From positions 1 to 64,000 of the forward strand of contig CAYSRG010000001.1 in NCBI GenBank assembly GCA_964433555.1: a DNA stretch of 64,000 nt, given 5' to 3'. Origin of the DNA: Stramentimicrobium sp964433555 (lineage in GTDB: Bacteria; Atribacterota; Phoenicimicrobiia; Phoenicimicrobiales; Stramentimicrobiaceae). This document shows positions 9,292-18,267 of the stretch, piece by piece. The notes under the pieces are model-generated. The model made no database searches and was not told the DNA's origin. It saw only the letters and a list, made by a program, of their open reading frames with translations. Position 1 is the first letter of the stretch; each line of letters opens with the position of its first letter. The position numbers and the translations under genes are program-made.

Positions 9292-11463
9292 CTAAACAAT
9301 AATATCGGGACTTAAGAATTCTAATTGATAAATATTTGTTTTACCGGAATAGGTACCATGAAATTGAATAATAAGTGTTCTATTTTCAATTTCCCCTCTA
9401 CAATCCAATTGTATGGTATAAGTCCCTACTCCCAGCGTCTGGTTAATTTGAAAACTACTAATCTCATAAAATGCCGGATAAATTGGGATAGAAGGATAAG
9501 AATAGTACCAGCTTCTTTGCACCTTAACATTAGAACTGGTATCCCTTATGGTTATTGCTTGCAAACCCAAGGAAGTCCCTTCTTTCCAGGCTAAATCTAT
9601 CTGTGAGATATCAATGGTTCCTCCCAAAACATCAATGTCAAAAAATATTTGTTCTCTATCTTCACTCCAGACCCAGGTCCTTCGCCAGTAATCATAAATC
9701 CATCTTCCTCCATAACGAATATTGGGGTTTTCTGATTCTCTAATAGCTCTTTGCGCAACTTGAACAGTCGCAGTGCTGCCCTCCAGGATTCCTTCGCAGT
9801 TGACAGTAATATCTACATCACCTTCAAAGGATTCATCAGCGCAGATATAGGTTGTGCTAATCTGGCTATGCCCGGCTGGCAAGGTTAAGGGGGTGTTATT
9901 CACCGTACCCTTATCCGGACTAAGAGAAAAAGTAAGTTCTTTATCTTCATCAAAAGAAGAAACATTCCCATGGAAATCTTTCAGGATAACGGTTAAAGTG
10001 GAAGAATCAACTCCATCATTGACAATGATATCTGGTACTGCCACCATTTCAACAAATTGAGGCGGACCTGTGGCTACAGTAAGTGAATCCGTATCAGGAG
10101 ACAACGGTTCCGCTGAAGTGGTATCTCTTGCTTCAATAACTACATTGCCAGGAGTCGTGGCAGAAGTAAAGGTAGTAGAAAGGGTATCCTCCCCATTAAA
10201 AGGTAGACTATTGGTTAATAGTGACCCGCTTCCCTCTCCGGATAATATAGCCAGGGAAATTGTTCCTATAAAACCAGTAACGGGTACCCCTGTTTCATTT
10301 TTAATAGTTACTGTGATGGTAGAGGAAGTAGGTCCACCTTCATACCCTGCAATAAAAATAGATTTTGGTTCAGCAGATATATCAATCTGATAGGGTGGAC
10401 CACTGGTTACATTTATAGTTACACTATCAGAAACTAATATTTCCGCTTGGTCAGTTGCTGTTATTATCGCTTCTCCTTCCTGTGCAGAGGAAGTAAACAA
10501 GGTGGTCTTTATATTCTCTTCCTCGAAGCTCAGGGTAATGTTATCACCTACTGGTGGATCACCTAAATCCCCGGTATCATCACCCGAGGTAATCGTTAAT
10601 TCCACTGTTCCCGTCCAGTAATCAGCCAGAACACCATCTTCATCTATAATCTTTACCGTAAGAGTTGAGGTATCGCCATTAATGATAACCGAATTAGGAT
10701 CAGCAGATAATTCAATTCCTACTGGTTCTCCACCAAGAATAGTAATCGTATCTGAATCAGGAATTAGTTCCCCAGCATCATCTACTGCGTTAATTACTAC
10801 CACCCCCGCCTCTCCGCTATCATTAGCGATGAATTCTGTTGTAATATAGCTTTCACCATCAAAAATAAGAAACTCATCATCCAAGTCTCCCAAAGTATCC
10901 GGATTCATGGATAGATTAATCTGACCTTCAAAAGCAATCGGATAGTTATCCTGATCTAAGATTGTTACTTTGATTAAGGATTGTTCGGCAACTTTTATGT
11001 CACTGGGACTAATACTAAGTAAGATAGCAGTAGGGATATCAGTATCAGGAGGGGCAAGAGCTTTGGTCTGCAATCCTTCTACGGTAACATTGGTTGGCGT
11101 TCCATTGCGCTTCTGCCATTCTACTTTAGTAGTGATTTTTTTTAGACCAGTCGGTAAAGCCCCTTCTACAACATCCTCAACAACTATTTCTACATTAAAA
11201 TCTTTTCCGGAAACAACAATAGGATTATCCGGATCAGGATATTCTCCTGCAGCAAGGGATTTACCCTTTATCTCTTCCAATTTTTCCTGAGCTATATTAG
11301 TGGCAATAGTGCGTGCTCGGGCATCACTCATTCCCCAGAATCCAGCTTGGTAGGACTGGAATATACCAAAAGCAGCAGCACCTAAAATAGCAACTGCTAC
11401 CATTAACTCAACTAATGAAAATCCCCCCTGATCTCGGGATAGTATTTTATTTATTCGTAACAT
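9292..11463 (-). CDS. PilV-like prepilin fused to four Ig-like domains
   Basis: The protein has 723 residues, several times the size of an ordinary PilV. A 14-residue leader ends DQGG, and the mature protein begins FSLVELMVAVAIL with Glu at position 5. The pilin body runs to about residue 142. Four Ig-like repeats of 103-111 residues follow (about 143-245, 246-355, 356-466, 467-571), each opening with an S-x-P-x-x-I-like strand and ending in DSxTI or similar. A Trp/Tyr-rich C-terminal domain occupies 572-723. The ATG at 11463 is preceded by GGGAGG. A tip adhesin displayed on a pilus stalk is the natural reading; the domain repeats are seen, the function is inferred. Confidence 0.85.
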   Translation of the reverse strand: MLRINKILSRDQGGFSLVELMVAVAILGAAAFGIFQSYQAGFWGMSDARARTIATNIAQEKLEEIKGKSLAAGEYPDPDNPIVVSGKDFNVEIVVEDVVEGALPTGLKKITTKVEWQKRNGTPTNVTVEGLQTKALAPPDTDIPTAILLSISPSDIKVAEQSLIKVTILDQDNYPIAFEGQINLSMNPDTLGDLDDEFLIFDGESYITTEFIANDSGEAGVVVINAVDDAGELIPDSDTITILGGEPVGIELSADPNSVIINGDTSTLTVKIIDEDGVLADYWTGTVELTITSGDDTGDLGDPPVGDNITLSFEEENIKTTLFTSSAQEGEAIITATDQAEILVSDSVTINVTSGPPYQIDISAEPKSIFIAGYEGGPTSSTITVTIKNETGVPVTGFIGTISLAILSGEGSGSLLTNSLPFNGEDTLSTTFTSATTPGNVVIEARDTTSAEPLSPDTDSLTVATGPPQFVEMVAVPDIIVNDGVDSSTLTVILKDFHGNVSSFDEDKELTFSLSPDKGTVNNTPLTLPAGHSQISTTYICADESFEGDVDITVNCEGILEGSTATVQVAQRAIRESENPNIRYGGRWIYDYWRRTWVWSEDREQIFFDIDVLGGTIDISQIDLAWKEGTSLGLQAITIRDTSSNVKVQRSWYYSYPSIPIYPAFYEISSFQINQTLGVGTYTIQLDCRGEIENRTLIIQFHGTYSGKTNIYQLEFLSPDIIV

Positions 11464-11970
11464 TGGGAAACCTCCCTATCTTGTATTGCATTAAAAATAT
11501 AGTAATTAAGTGATAAGTAACGAGTAATCAGCAAGAAATATCAATTGACTCAGCAAAGCACTCACCCTGCTCAATCAATATTCTCTATTTCATAATCATT
11601 ATTCCCTGTTTTAATCATTTTAGCTTATAGGTATGGGATTACACCGTCGCTGTATTCCTCGTAATGATAGACAAAGAAGATTGATTTAGCCTACCTTCCC
11701 TGTTATTGCGAGACTATCTTCGCTAATTGTGACAATCCCATCCATATATTCCCGTGGTGGCATTTATATTATTCACATACTGTATATGTTATAACATAAT
11801 TCTTTCAGATATTGTCGTAGTATTTTTACTACATATTCAATACTTTTATTTTCTTCTTATTTTGTAAGGTTGCAATCTTACATTCATACAGTGCAATTTT
11901 TAAACCTACCTACTATATACTACATACTATATATACTACATACTATATACCGGTTTTGCTGCGCAAAACC
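11464..11970. other. 507-base spacer with degenerate repeats, no gene
   Basis: No convincing gene is present. The spacer holds two diverged copies of the GAGATTGCTTCG...TCGTAATGA intergenic repeat (about 11637-11667 and 11703-11743), a tandem AT repeat at 11911-11950, and a short hairpin at 11952-11970 with arms GGTTTTGC and GCAAAACC. That hairpin abuts the stop codon of the GspH-like gene. No U-run follows it on the minus strand, so it is a poor terminator candidate. Confidence 0.6.
11911..11950. repeat. Short tandem repeat of TACTATATACTACA units
   Basis: About three tandem, slightly imperfect copies of a 9-14 base unit built from TACTATATA and CTACA lie just downstream of the GspH-like gene. 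Repeats of this sort usually vary in copy number between strains. No function is apparent. Confidence 0.7.
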
Positions 11971-12453
11971 TTACCAGTTCGCTGGTGGTTTGGTGCTGAC
12001 TCTGGTGCGTGCGGTCACCGGAGTCATAATCACATATAGAGTCCTGCCATTTTTTGTTTTCAAGGTTACTGTACCGCCCATACTTGGTGTTCCGTTACTG
12101 TAAAATCTAACCTTATAATCTGTAAAATTAGTATAATGCAAATTTATATTTTCCAGCTGCACATCCTGAACTAATTCACTCTCTTTCCGATATACACGAT
12201 ATCTATTTAAAGATGGATAAAATTCTATTTTATAATAGCCACCAGTATACATTGCTCTGGATTGACAATCTTTCAATGTTGCGGCTAACTGGTGTGCTGT
12301 CAGGTTCAATTCTAAATTGTGTTTAGCTATTATAAAACCTCTAAATGATGCTACTAAAAGTATAGAAATGATACCTGCTACAATAATTAGTTCAAGGAGG
12401 GTATATCCGTTATTTCTTTTACTTCTTCTACTATTATTATAATAGTATTTCAT
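11971..12453 (-). CDS. GspH/FimT-type pseudopilin
   Basis: The protein has 160 residues. A basic leader ends RNNG, and the mature N terminus is YTLLELIIVAGIISIL with Glu at position 5. The body has the GspH/FimT-type segment LAATLKDCQSRAMYTGG and a beta domain. FimT/GspH proteins are minor pseudopilins that help prime pilus assembly. The gene is separated from the downstream PilV-like gene by 507 bases and from pilD upstream by 178. Confidence 0.85.
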   Translation of the reverse strand: MKYYYNNSRRSKRNNGYTLLELIIVAGIISILLVASFRGFIIAKHNLELNLTAHQLAATLKDCQSRAMYTGGYYKIEFYPSLNRYRVYRKESELVQDVQLENINLHYTNFTDYKVRFYSNGTPSMGGTVTLKTKNGRTLYVIMTPVTARTRVSTKPPANW

Positions 12454-12631
12454 TTACTGGTATATATTATAAAAACATCTTTTATTTTTTATTATTCCCT
12501 ATTATAGCAGATTTTAGCTAAAACATATATGTCACATAAAAATGATCTTTATTAGCATTCTTCAAATTTCAGGTTTCAGGCAAGAAAAAAATTAGTAAGA
12601 ATTAAGGTAAGATTAAATTTTTACACTCTAC

Positions 12632-13417
12632 CTATATCATAAGATACCAATCGATAATAGCTTTACCAAAAAGAAGGGCAATTACAGTCCCCAGGGCAAT
12701 AAATGGTCCAAAGGGAATGGAGTCACTCTGATCTTTATTTCCTTTGTTTTTGATTAATATAATAATACCAACATTAGATCCCAGAAGAAAACCCAGGAAA
12801 AGAGAAAGCAGGGTTAATTGCCATCCCAAAAATGCACCTATCATAGCAGCTAATTTAATGTCCCCTCCCCCCATTGCTTCTTTTTTGAAGAGATAACTGC
12901 CAACCACAGCTATTAAGAACAAGCTTCCACCACCCACCAGGATACCCAGCAAAGAATTAATGGGAGACAAATTGTTTGGAACAAAGCTCAATAAGAAACC
13001 GAGCGCAATAAAAGGAAGAGATATGACATCTGGTATAATCTTTTCTTTTAAATCTATAAAGATAATTATAATTAAAGCCGAACAAAACAACATATAAACA
13101 AAGGTTCTCAATTGTAATCCATAGGATAAGAATAGAACCAGATAAATAAAGCCGGTTAAGAATTCTACCAGAGGATATTGTCCTGATATTTTTTCCTGGC
13201 AGTAACGGCATTTACCCTTTAAGATTAGATAACTGATCAGGGGAATATTGTCATAATATTTTATGGGTTTATTGCATTTGGGGCAATGCGAGCCAGGGAA
13301 AATAAGTGATTCATCACGGGGAAGGCGATAAATACAGACATTGCTGAAACTGCCTATTACCAGACCAATGGTAAAAATAGTGAGTCCAGTTATAAATTGA
13401 AACATATAGTCGTGCAT
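12632..13417 (-). CDS. pilD: Prepilin peptidase / N-methyltransferase PilD
   Basis: The protein has 261 residues, the usual size. It is a polytopic membrane aspartic protease that cleaves prepilin leaders and N-methylates the new N terminus. The cytoplasmic loop carries the paired cysteines CPKC and CRYC about 23 residues apart. The two catalytic aspartates lie in the segments FIDLKEKIIPD and MGGGDIKLAA. Its expected substrates in this window are the proteins with (F/Y)(S/T)L(V/I/L)EL signatures. A second in-frame ATG four codons on is also possible as start. Confidence 0.95.
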   Translation of the reverse strand: MHDYMFQFITGLTIFTIGLVIGSFSNVCIYRLPRDESLIFPGSHCPKCNKPIKYYDNIPLISYLILKGKCRYCQEKISGQYPLVEFLTGFIYLVLFLSYGLQLRTFVYMLFCSALIIIIFIDLKEKIIPDVISLPFIALGFLLSFVPNNLSPINSLLGILVGGGSLFLIAVVGSYLFKKEAMGGGDIKLAAMIGAFLGWQLTLLSLFLGFLLGSNVGIIILIKNKGNKDQSDSIPFGPFIALGTVIALLFGKAIIDWYLMI

Positions 13418-13888
13418 ATTATACCTGAATAAATAAGTATTAGGTATGCTGTATAGTGTATACCATTAAATTTTTTATGCGTTATACATATTGCGTAGTC
13501 TGTTTGTAATTTATAATAAGTATACCGTATCTAGAATATGGTATACAACTAAATTCGTCGTTAGTTTTTATTATTATTATTTTCTTGTCAGTTTTCGGTG
13601 AAAATATCCTCGGGTATTATTACATGAGATGGCTTCGCTCTATTCGATTGCTGGTAATGACATTCAAGTTCTTAGTTTCAGGTTTTTTTGTTTTTGCCGT
13701 AAGTTCTCCAGGGTTTAATTATATGATTGGAGCATTTACTTCATCTCCTCATTCCTCGTAATTGTAATAAGGAAAAAAGTAAGTTCGCTTACATTTATAA
13801 TTTTACTTTTAACGATTTGCTGATTACTAGAATGTAAGGTGCAATCAAATACATTTTGTTAGAACTTCCCCTTATTTTAGAAAAATGA
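13418..13888. other. 471-base repeat-rich spacer
   Basis: No gene is supported. The spacer contains an 11-bp inverted repeat, GTATACCGTAT/ATATGGTATAC with one G-T pair (13520-13530 and 13536-13546), and repeat copy B (about 13587-13664, with CATGAGATGGCTTCGCTC). A partial third copy (about 13720-13772) has TCCTCATTCCTCGTAATTG. The GTATACC motif recurs in spacers near 15.0, 18.05, 29.35 and 62.57 kb. Confidence 0.6.
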
Positions 13889-14971
13889 TTAGCAGATAAT
13901 GCGCAATATCAGGGTAGGCATAATAAGTAATATTATAACAATCCTCAAGGTTTGAACAATACTCACCCGGACTGGATCGGCATTTATTTCTATGGCAGTT
14001 AAAGTCATCAAAGTAACTCCACCTGCGGCAGTTGCCAATAATGCAGTAGCTAAATCCCACTTTAATAGCCTATGAAACATAAAGCCGATTAATATGCCAT
14101 TTAAAACAACAAAAATTGAAAAAAATAAAACCGGAAGCAATAAAGATTTTAAAGTAGATAGCATCTCCGGAACAAAAGTAGTGCCCAGATATCCTCCCAC
14201 AATAATCTGGGTAATCAGGATTAGCCATGGGGGAAGTTCTTTTAAAGGCATTCCGGCAATACGTAAAGCCCCAACCACAATCATAGATCCCAGCATGCCA
14301 CCAACGGGAATGCCTAAATACTTGGCAGTGAATCCACCGATACTGCCAAAAAACAACACCAGTAATATCTCCCATATATATGCCCTTTCTTTTGTGGTTT
14401 CCTTAGATTGTTTTATTTTTTTATTAGGTATTCTCCCCATATCAGTCTTGAATTGACAGTTTGTTTTGCCGTTTTTATCCCAATTGTCACAATTAGAAAC
14501 AATCACTGGTAAGCTTAAATTTATGGAAATTACGCGCACAAACTGTAACAGCGTCACAATCGGAACACTTAGATTTAAAGAAAGGGCAATTAAGCCCATC
14601 TCAAGTAAACCTGCCGGCACTGAAGCATAAAGTGCTGTCCCCAGGTCAATCCCAGTCATTTTCGCCAGGAGAAAACCAACTGCTAAACTAATAAATATCA
14701 TCCAGGCTGATGATATTAGACCAGGGACAAAAATTGACTTTAGGACTGGAATCTGTTCTTTTTTAATTCTACAACCAATCACAACTCCTATAATTACCTG
14801 CATAAAAGTTAGGAGATAAGAAGATAGCTCCACCCATTCATAACCTTGACTGGTAATAACAGCAAGGGTAACCAGGGAGCCCGTTACAGCACCACCGGGA
14901 ATATGCAAGAGACTAAAAATACGATAACCTAAATATCCTAAAACAAAGATCAAGATAAGCGATAATAACAT
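13889..14971 (-). CDS. AbrB-family (AbrB_dup) membrane protein, putative transporter
   Basis: The protein has 360 residues in about ten hydrophobic helices forming two repeated halves. Each half has the family pattern of an IPxGxxxGSLV- or IPVGGMLGSMIV-type start, then QIIVGxxxG (seen as MQVIIGVVIG and ITQIIVGGYLG), then ASVPAGLLEMGL or TAAGGVTLMTL. The halves are joined by a hydrophilic loop (about 165-195). This duplicated architecture is that of the AbrB/DUF transport family, which is unrelated to the AbrB transcription factor. The substrate is unknown. The gene is isolated between two repeat-rich spacers. Confidence 0.85.
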   Translation of the reverse strand: MLLSLILIFVLGYLGYRIFSLLHIPGGAVTGSLVTLAVITSQGYEWVELSSYLLTFMQVIIGVVIGCRIKKEQIPVLKSIFVPGLISSAWMIFISLAVGFLLAKMTGIDLGTALYASVPAGLLEMGLIALSLNLSVPIVTLLQFVRVISINLSLPVIVSNCDNWDKNGKTNCQFKTDMGRIPNKKIKQSKETTKERAYIWEILLVLFFGSIGGFTAKYLGIPVGGMLGSMIVVGALRIAGMPLKELPPWLILITQIIVGGYLGTTFVPEMLSTLKSLLLPVLFFSIFVVLNGILIGFMFHRLLKWDLATALLATAAGGVTLMTLTAIEINADPVRVSIVQTLRIVIILLIMPTLILRIIC

Positions 14972-15437
14972 TTATAATAAATATGCCTTTCCATTTATTT
15001 TTAGTAAGTATACTGTAATATGACATAATGTATACCGTTACATTTGCCATTAGTCATTATTATTTAGCTGCCGGACTTCGGCTCTCGGTATTCAGTTATA
15101 ACCTATGGGATTTAATTGAATGAGATTGATTCGATCGTTTCGTTCACTTATAATGACAATTTAGTATATCCCAAGCGTATTCAAATAAAAAACCATATAA
15201 TATACACCTTATATCTTTATATCGCTTAAAAATGCCGTTAGTCACTGGCCACTGGTATTTAGTTTTCATGTTTCTGCTAGTTAATTAATTAAAATTATTA
15301 TCTAACTATTCGCTATATAAATGCTAATGACAAAATACAAAGATGTAATTACGAATAAAAGTAACTATTTCAACCAACTATTACCACATTATTGTCTATA
15401 AAATCATAAATTTATACCACCATTACCATTACTTTAT
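14972..15437. other. 466-base repeat-rich spacer
   Basis: No gene is seen. It holds two GTATAC hexamers 16 bases apart (15008-15035) and repeat copy C (about 15075-15160, with TTCAGT, then TGAGATTGATTCGATCGTTTCG, then TAATGACAAT). The rest is AT-rich sequence with a further degenerate TTTAGTTTTCATG block near 15255. Confidence 0.6.
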
Positions 15438-16094
15438 TTATAATTTTTTACCCATAATATAATTGGGAAGTGTTTCCCCGCTTATAAATCGCAAAAAAGT
15501 ATATTCCCCACTAAAAAATATCTCAAAATCAAGCCTTAAAAAGAATCTCTTTGCCTTTTCGGAAAGAACTCCAAAATGAATGCCTTTAACTTTCTTCTCT
15601 TTTAAAAATTGCAAAAAGTGATTAACTAATAATGAGCCAATCATTTTCCCTCGATACTCAGAAGCAATATTAATATGTAAAGTTGCCGGATATTCCCGGG
15701 AAAAATCAGGAACATTAAATTCGCCCTTGAAATAACTATACAACAAGTTTTTGATTAATCTCAAGTTATAGGAACGAAATATTAGACCGTTATGCCATAT
15801 TTTTTTTGCCAGAGACGGCAAAATCCTGCTTTTTATAACCTTACGCATCTTAATTACATCACAACTACCCAGCAAATAGCCTATAACCTGGCCATCTTTC
15901 TCTGCGACAAAACAGGATTGCGGCTCATTAGTTAGAAAATATGAAGTTAGTAAATCAGCAATTATTTCTTCACTTAATAGTTGATTTTTATATTCTCCAA
16001 AAATACTACTCTGAACACTGATTTCACGGATAGTTTTTTGCTCTTCCAGTCTGAATTTTCTTATTTTTATATCTGTATTCCCCTGCCCTATCAT
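15438..16094 (-). CDS. GNAT-family N-acetyltransferase
   Basis: The protein has 218 residues. The GNAT fold is recognisable from an N-terminal strand-helix region (IKIRKFRLEE), a central CFVAEKDGQVIGYLLGS, and the acetyl-CoA-binding segment ASEYRGKMIGSLLVNHFL (an RGxxIG variant of Q/RxxGxG/A) with a C-terminal GVLSEKAKRFFLRLDFEIF. The substrate cannot be read from sequence. It lies 103 bases downstream of the PIG-L deacetylase in the same direction. A small-molecule or sugar-amine target would fit that neighbour, but this is speculation. Confidence 0.85.
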   Translation of the reverse strand: MIGQGNTDIKIRKFRLEEQKTIREISVQSSIFGEYKNQLLSEEIIADLLTSYFLTNEPQSCFVAEKDGQVIGYLLGSCDVIKMRKVIKSRILPSLAKKIWHNGLIFRSYNLRLIKNLLYSYFKGEFNVPDFSREYPATLHINIASEYRGKMIGSLLVNHFLQFLKEKKVKGIHFGVLSEKAKRFFLRLDFEIFFSGEYTFLRFISGETLPNYIMGKKL

Positions 16095-16197
16095 CTTTTA
16101 CTCTAAATTTCTTTTATATATTTCGATTTTGTTAGATTCATAAAACATAACATAATATAATTTAAATGATAATTCAAGGCCTGATCCCATTAATACA

Positions 16198-17106
16198 TTA
16201 ATAATCTGTTGCGAAAAGCTCATTTTCTCTGATAGAAGCTTCCAAAAGATTCTTCAATAAAGGATTCCTGATCTGACTGATATACGCTCTGAGAGCTTTT
16301 TCTTTAGTTTGTTTAATCTCACTGGAAAGAATAAACTTTTCCCAGCCACCATCTATGGTAACAAGGTCTAATGGAGGCAATACATATAAATCTGGTGCAT
16401 ATCGTTTGGGATGAGGAAAATAACTGTGATGCACTAAATACTTATAATAGAAAATCTTCTGAGTAATTTTTTCTGCCTCCTGTAATTCTTCCCAGACCTC
16501 TTCCTTTACTAACTCCTCATATTCCTCTAAATATTCCATTACCTCTATTTTTTCCTTCATTTCCTGGAGAATCTCTTCTATTATTTTACCAGCTGTGGAA
16601 TGATCTCTATGAGTATCATCAGAGTGGGGATAAAAAAGGATATTTGGTTGAAACTTTTCTATCTGTTCTGCCAGTACTTCTTTAAGTTCTTGTGGATTAA
16701 GAAAAGCCAGTCTACTATCCGGATAGTTTAGATAAACTAGATTTTCTTTAGGTACGCCCAGTATACCGGTGGCGTTTTCAAATTCTATATAACGCAAATC
16801 CTTTAAGCTACGGCGATTACCGTCAGTAATCAACACAATGTAGACCTCAGCCCCTATATTTACTGATTCAATGATATACCCACCACAGGCAATGGTTTCA
16901 TCATCTGGATGAGGGGAAAAAACCAGTATGGCATCTCCTGCCTCAGGCAATTTCACCTCATTTAAAAAGTAAATGGTCATCTGGGGTAATACTGGATTGG
17001 TACGAAAATACCAGAAGGCCAGTAATCCTATAATTATGAGTATAGCTAGAACTGATAACTGCCATTTTCGATTATATCTAATCTTGTTTATTATTTCTCC
17101 CATCAT
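16198..17106 (-). CDS. PIG-L (LmbE-like) family deacetylase, membrane-anchored
   Basis: The protein has 302 residues. An N-terminal transmembrane helix (about 15-32) precedes a zinc-dependent deacetylase domain with the metal and catalytic motif FSPHPDDE and the later pair HSDDTHRDHSTA. The family removes acetyl groups from N-acetylglucosamine-type sugars. A Glu-rich segment (about 180-215) interrupts the domain. The membrane anchor suggests action on lipid-linked or surface glycans. A nearby O-antigen-ligase-like gene fits that view, though the substrate is unproven. Confidence 0.88.
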   Translation of the reverse strand: MMGEIINKIRYNRKWQLSVLAILIIIGLLAFWYFRTNPVLPQMTIYFLNEVKLPEAGDAILVFSPHPDDETIACGGYIIESVNIGAEVYIVLITDGNRRSLKDLRYIEFENATGILGVPKENLVYLNYPDSRLAFLNPQELKEVLAEQIEKFQPNILFYPHSDDTHRDHSTAGKIIEEILQEMKEKIEVMEYLEEYEELVKEEVWEELQEAEKITQKIFYYKYLVHHSYFPHPKRYAPDLYVLPPLDLVTIDGGWEKFILSSEIKQTKEKALRAYISQIRNPLLKNLLEASIRENELFATDY

Positions 17107-17569
17107 TATCCTTCTGATAATTAGATAAAGGTTTGTGCTGAATATCTATTCTCTACAACAGACAGATAGTTAAAAAATATGAGATATAATTATTCGTTAA
17201 TTAACGATAGTACAAGTCATGTAATTTAAAACTTGGGAATATCATAATATATTTATGAAATATTGACAAGAGAGATTGCTTTGCTAAATGGTAGAGAGAG
17301 TATTCAGTTACAAGTCATCAAATATGTAAGATATTGCAGTTATTGTTAAGCGGTCTTCAGTTAAAATATTTTTAGGCAAAATGAGGTGAGATTGCTTCGT
17401 TGCTTCGCTTCTGGCAAGGACAAAAATACTTGCTTGATTTAAAATCTCAAATAAAATACCTGTTGGAAGATCATTCCTATGTTATGGCACCATAACTTTT
17501 CTTATAGTTTCAGGATTATAAAAAAATCTGTGGCTTCCCTTTGATTAATCTATTTAAAATAAAACTTTT
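17107..17569. other. 463-base repeat-rich spacer
   Basis: No gene is supported. Repeat copy D lies at about 17352-17421 (TTCAGTTAAAAT, then GTGAGATTGCTTCGTTGC, TTCGCTTCTGGCAAGGACA). The remainder is AT-rich with no strong hairpin. Confidence 0.55.
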
Positions 17570-17968
17570 TTAGGAAGTTTTTTGAATTATAATGTTGAGG
17601 CGAAGCGAGGAGCCATCGCGTCCAATGCCATCCAGTCGAAAGGTATTGATACCATCAAATGTTACTATTACATCTCCCGGGCGGTCCCAGCCGTTTTTTC
17701 CCTGACGTTCTAATTGCACTGGATTTTGAATATTCAGTTTATTAATAAGTTCATCAATGCTATTCCAGATGTGAACAGGATGTTTGCTGATAAGTTCAGA
17801 ACGTATTTCTGCCTCTACAGACTGAACATTAGCAGTAACTATTCTTTTAACATTCTGATTTATGACATACTGATAAGCCTTGGGTCCATAGAGAATTGCT
17901 CCTCCCATAATCAATACTAAAAATATTAAAGCAAGAATTGTAACACCTTTCTGATTGTTTTTCTTCAT
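17570..17968 (-). CDS. Orphan pilin-like protein with N-terminal helix
   Basis: The ATG at 17968 is preserved as the start by GAGGTG six bases before it; a longer frame to 18010 has no such signal. The 132-residue protein begins MKKNNQKG followed by VTILALIFLVLIMGG, a leader-plus-helix arrangement like a prepilin but without Glu at mature position 5. A helical region (30-80) and a small beta domain containing GWDRPGDV follow. GspK/PilX-type pseudopilins also lack that Glu. The gene stands alone between spacers, near the PIG-L and ligase genes. Function is unknown. Confidence 0.65.
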   Translation of the reverse strand: MKKNNQKGVTILALIFLVLIMGGAILYGPKAYQYVINQNVKRIVTANVQSVEAEIRSELISKHPVHIWNSIDELINKLNIQNPVQLERQGKNGWDRPGDVIVTFDGINTFRLDGIGRDGSSLRLNIIIQKTS

Positions 17969-18267
17969 CTCTGTCACCTCTATTTTGGCTAATATATTAA
18001 ATAATAGCACTATGGTGGTTAAAAAACAATAAATGATAACAAAGCATAAAGTATACCTGTATAAATTATACTGTTAAATTCGTTAGACTTAATGTGTATT
18101 GCGTTTTACGTGTAAATTTAATACAGTAATGAGTAATAAGTGATTATTTTCGTTACATTAAAAGCGTTAAGTTGTCGGTTAAAATCTACTCAGGCATTTA
18201 TGCTCACCTGAAGGTGTAATTTAATATAAAATAGTCCAATATCAGTATCTTCCTCTACTGACTATAC

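Noticed and set aside
11952..11970. Hairpin after the GspH-like gene as terminator
   Set aside because: The stem is good but no U-run follows on the minus strand.
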